A DNA stretch of 64,000 nucleotides from contig NZ_QPKJ02000001.1 of the NCBI RefSeq assembly GCF_003344625.1, forward strand, positions 1,054,001 to 1,118,000, read 5' to 3'. This document shows positions 62,660-64,000 of the stretch, one piece after another; the first letter of the stretch is position 1, and every line of letters begins with the position of its first letter. The notes under the pieces were generated by a model. That model worked only from the letters and a program-made list of their open reading frames with translations. It did no database searches and was not told the DNA's origin. The stretch comes from Solirubrobacter deserti (lineage in GTDB: Bacteria > Actinomycetota > Thermoleophilia > Solirubrobacterales > Solirubrobacteraceae). The position numbers and the translations under genes were made by a program.

Positions 62660-63883
62660 TCAGGCGCGTACGCGCTCGAGCGCGCCGCCCGCCGCGCCCA
62701 GCAGCGCGCCGCCGACCAGGAACAGGCCGAAGACCGAGCCGTCCGCCGCGTCGCCGTGGAACAGCCCGCCCGCGAGCACGACGGCGACGGCCATCGCGAG
62801 CGCCCAGACCGGACCGGTGAGCGCGCCCCAGGCCGCGGCCGTCGCCGGACGCTCGGCGCCCGCCGCGCGAGCGGCCGCGAACCCGCCGTACAGCGCGCCG
62901 AGCGTGATCACGCACAGCAGGACGACGAGCGCGGGCAGAAAGACGGCGTCCGAGAGCGCGTCCTGGTAGCTGAAGATGCGGAAGTCACCCGGGAGCGCGT
63001 TGGGGTCCTCGACGGGGAACGGCAACCCGACGGTCGCCGGCGCGTCCGGGCGGAACAGCGCGCCCGCGCTGAGCGCGGTGAGGTGGATGCCGTGCTCGGC
63101 GGCGTAGACGGTCTCCTCGATCAGCGCGGTCGCCGTCGACCGGCCGCTGCGGACGTCACCGGCGTTGGCGCCGATCTGCACGAGCCAGCCGGCGAGCGCG
63201 AGCACCGTGCTCACCAGGGCGACGCCGGCGAGCGGGCGCAGTGTCGCGCGCACGGCGGCCAGCACGCGCGCGCCCACGGGCGACAGCGTGATGAGCTCGC
63301 GTGTGGGAAGCGCGGATGCGGCGCCGATCGCGCCGCCGAGCAGCCCCCACAGCACGCCCACCGCGAGCGTGCTGAGGGCGGACACCGACACCTGGGTGCT
63401 CTCCGTCTCGCCCCCGATCAGCGCGAACCCGAACGCGAGGAGGCTGAACGGCAGCGCGATCAACAGCGCCCAGCCGAAGCGCGCCATGGCCGGCGCACCC
63501 GCCGTGCGCGGCAGCTGCCAGCGCGTCGCCAGCGCGAGCGCCGCGAGCGGGATCGCCAGGAGCACCATCGGGTGGATGCGCCGGCTGCCCGCGAGCAGGA
63601 ACGTCCCCGGCTCCACCATCGGCGCGAGCAGCGTCCCTACCGCCTGCCGGCAGGTCTCGATGAGCAGCGACGCGTCCACGCCGGCGACGCCCACGATCGA
63701 CGAGTCGGGTGTGACGAGCGCGATCAGCAGCCCCGCGACGAGCACGACGACCGCGGCCGTCGTGCCCGCGATCACGGCGGCGATGAACGCCGGCACCACG
63801 AACTGCTCCTGGCGTGCCCGGCAGGACGGACAGGCGCTCGCGCCGGCGTCGACGTGCGCGCCGCAGTTGGGGCAGAAGCTCAT
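62660..63883 (-). CDS. zinc-ribbon multi-pass membrane protein
   Basis: The ATG at 63883 gives 407 residues beginning MSFCPNCGAHVDAGASACPSC, a four-Cys zinc ribbon. Around eight hydrophobic helices follow, the first being FVVPAFIAAVIAGTTAAVVVLV. A soluble extracellular-looking loop lies at about 265-315. A TTG three codons upstream is an alternative start with a distant GGGAGG. The architecture resembles uncharacterised actinobacterial zinc-ribbon membrane proteins; no function can be assigned. It diverges from the DppA-like gene. Confidence 0.75.
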   Translation of the reverse strand: MSFCPNCGAHVDAGASACPSCRARQEQFVVPAFIAAVIAGTTAAVVVLVAGLLIALVTPDSSIVGVAGVDASLLIETCRQAVGTLLAPMVEPGTFLLAGSRRIHPMVLLAIPLAALALATRWQLPRTAGAPAMARFGWALLIALPFSLLAFGFALIGGETESTQVSVSALSTLAVGVLWGLLGGAIGAASALPTRELITLSPVGARVLAAVRATLRPLAGVALVSTVLALAGWLVQIGANAGDVRSGRSTATALIEETVYAAEHGIHLTALSAGALFRPDAPATVGLPFPVEDPNALPGDFRIFSYQDALSDAVFLPALVVLLCVITLGALYGGFAAARAAGAERPATAAAWGALTGPVWALAMAVAVVLAGGLFHGDAADGSVFGLFLVGGALLGAAGGALERVRA

Positions 63884-63939
63884 GGCGGTCAACGGTCCGG
63901 GGTGCCTCCCTGGCGGTCAATGGGTATCACTTGCGGCCC

Positions 63940-64000
63940 GTGAAGGTCTTCGTGATCGCCGACATGGAGGGCGTCGCCGGCATCTGCCGGTGGGATCAGG
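63940..64000 (+). CDS. D-aminopeptidase DppA-like (M55 family), N-terminal fragment (partial at window edge)
   Basis: The GTG at 63940 starts a frame reading VKVFVIADMEGVAGICRW up to the window edge. The (I/A)DMEGVAG opening holds the first metal-binding Asp and Glu of M55 D-aminopeptidases. The rest is outside the window, so family assignment depends on 20 residues. Confidence 0.6.
   Translation, partial: MKVFVIADMEGVAGICRWDQ

Overview
The window is 64 kb of high-GC chromosomal DNA with dense coding, many GTG and TTG starts, actinobacterial-type integration host factor (mihF), RNase J, and an operon led by pyrR. Together with secreted RTX-like and beta-propeller proteins, this suggests an actinobacterium of the Thermoleophilia/Solirubrobacterales kind (Solirubrobacter-like). 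The placement is inferred from gene content and style, not from a search. No insertion sequence, prophage or CRISPR array was seen.

Most housekeeping genes lie on the minus strand. Reading down that strand: (a) 61.4-56.9 kb: metallophosphoesterase, TetR-controlled ABC-2 exporter, LysR regulator, RNase Z. (b) 56.8-49.9 kb: pyrR-pyrB-pyrC-carA-carB, every junction overlapping, with a PyrR-binding RNA over the pyrR ribosome-binding site. (c) 49.6-48.7 kb: mihF-gmk. (d) 46.3-40.0 kb: rpoZ-coaBC, then a moxR/DUF58/transglutaminase module and a TPR protein. (e) 39.9-31.0 kb: rimP-nusA-ylxR-infB-DUF503-rbfA-nrnA-truB-ribF, a diguanylate cyclase, and rpsO, preceded by an attenuator-like leader. (f) 31.0-28.3 kb: peroxiredoxin, DsbA-like protein, ECF sigma/anti-sigma and a cupredoxin lipoprotein. 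(g) 19.0-14.4 kb: pnp-M16 peptidase-dapB-small protein. (h) 12-7 kb: LigD-type polymerase and two chemoreceptors. (i) 7.4-4.9 kb: dapA-rnj.

Plus-strand blocks interrupt these clusters. A saccharopine dehydrogenase-like gene and a 20.6-28.3 kb run (membrane glycosyltransferase-like protein, asparagine synthase, PD40 propeller protein, secreted glycoside-hydrolase-like protein, SRPBCC protein) separate rpsO from pnp. Two tandem propeller genes separate gmk from rpoZ. An RTX-like gene lies between dapB and dapA. The ends hold fragments of an alpha/beta hydrolase (left) and a DppA-like D-aminopeptidase (right).

Themes are RNA metabolism and translation (rnj, pnp, rnz, rpsO, nusA, infB, rbfA, nrnA, rimP), lysine/diaminopimelate and pyrimidine synthesis, cyclic-di-GMP signalling (one GGDEF and two HD-GYP proteins), and many genes that overlap at their ends. 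The least explained elements are a structured RNA-like locus with a five-codon ORF near 2.0 kb, the attenuator-like leader before rimP-nusA, and the membrane-protein/asparagine-synthase/propeller cluster.
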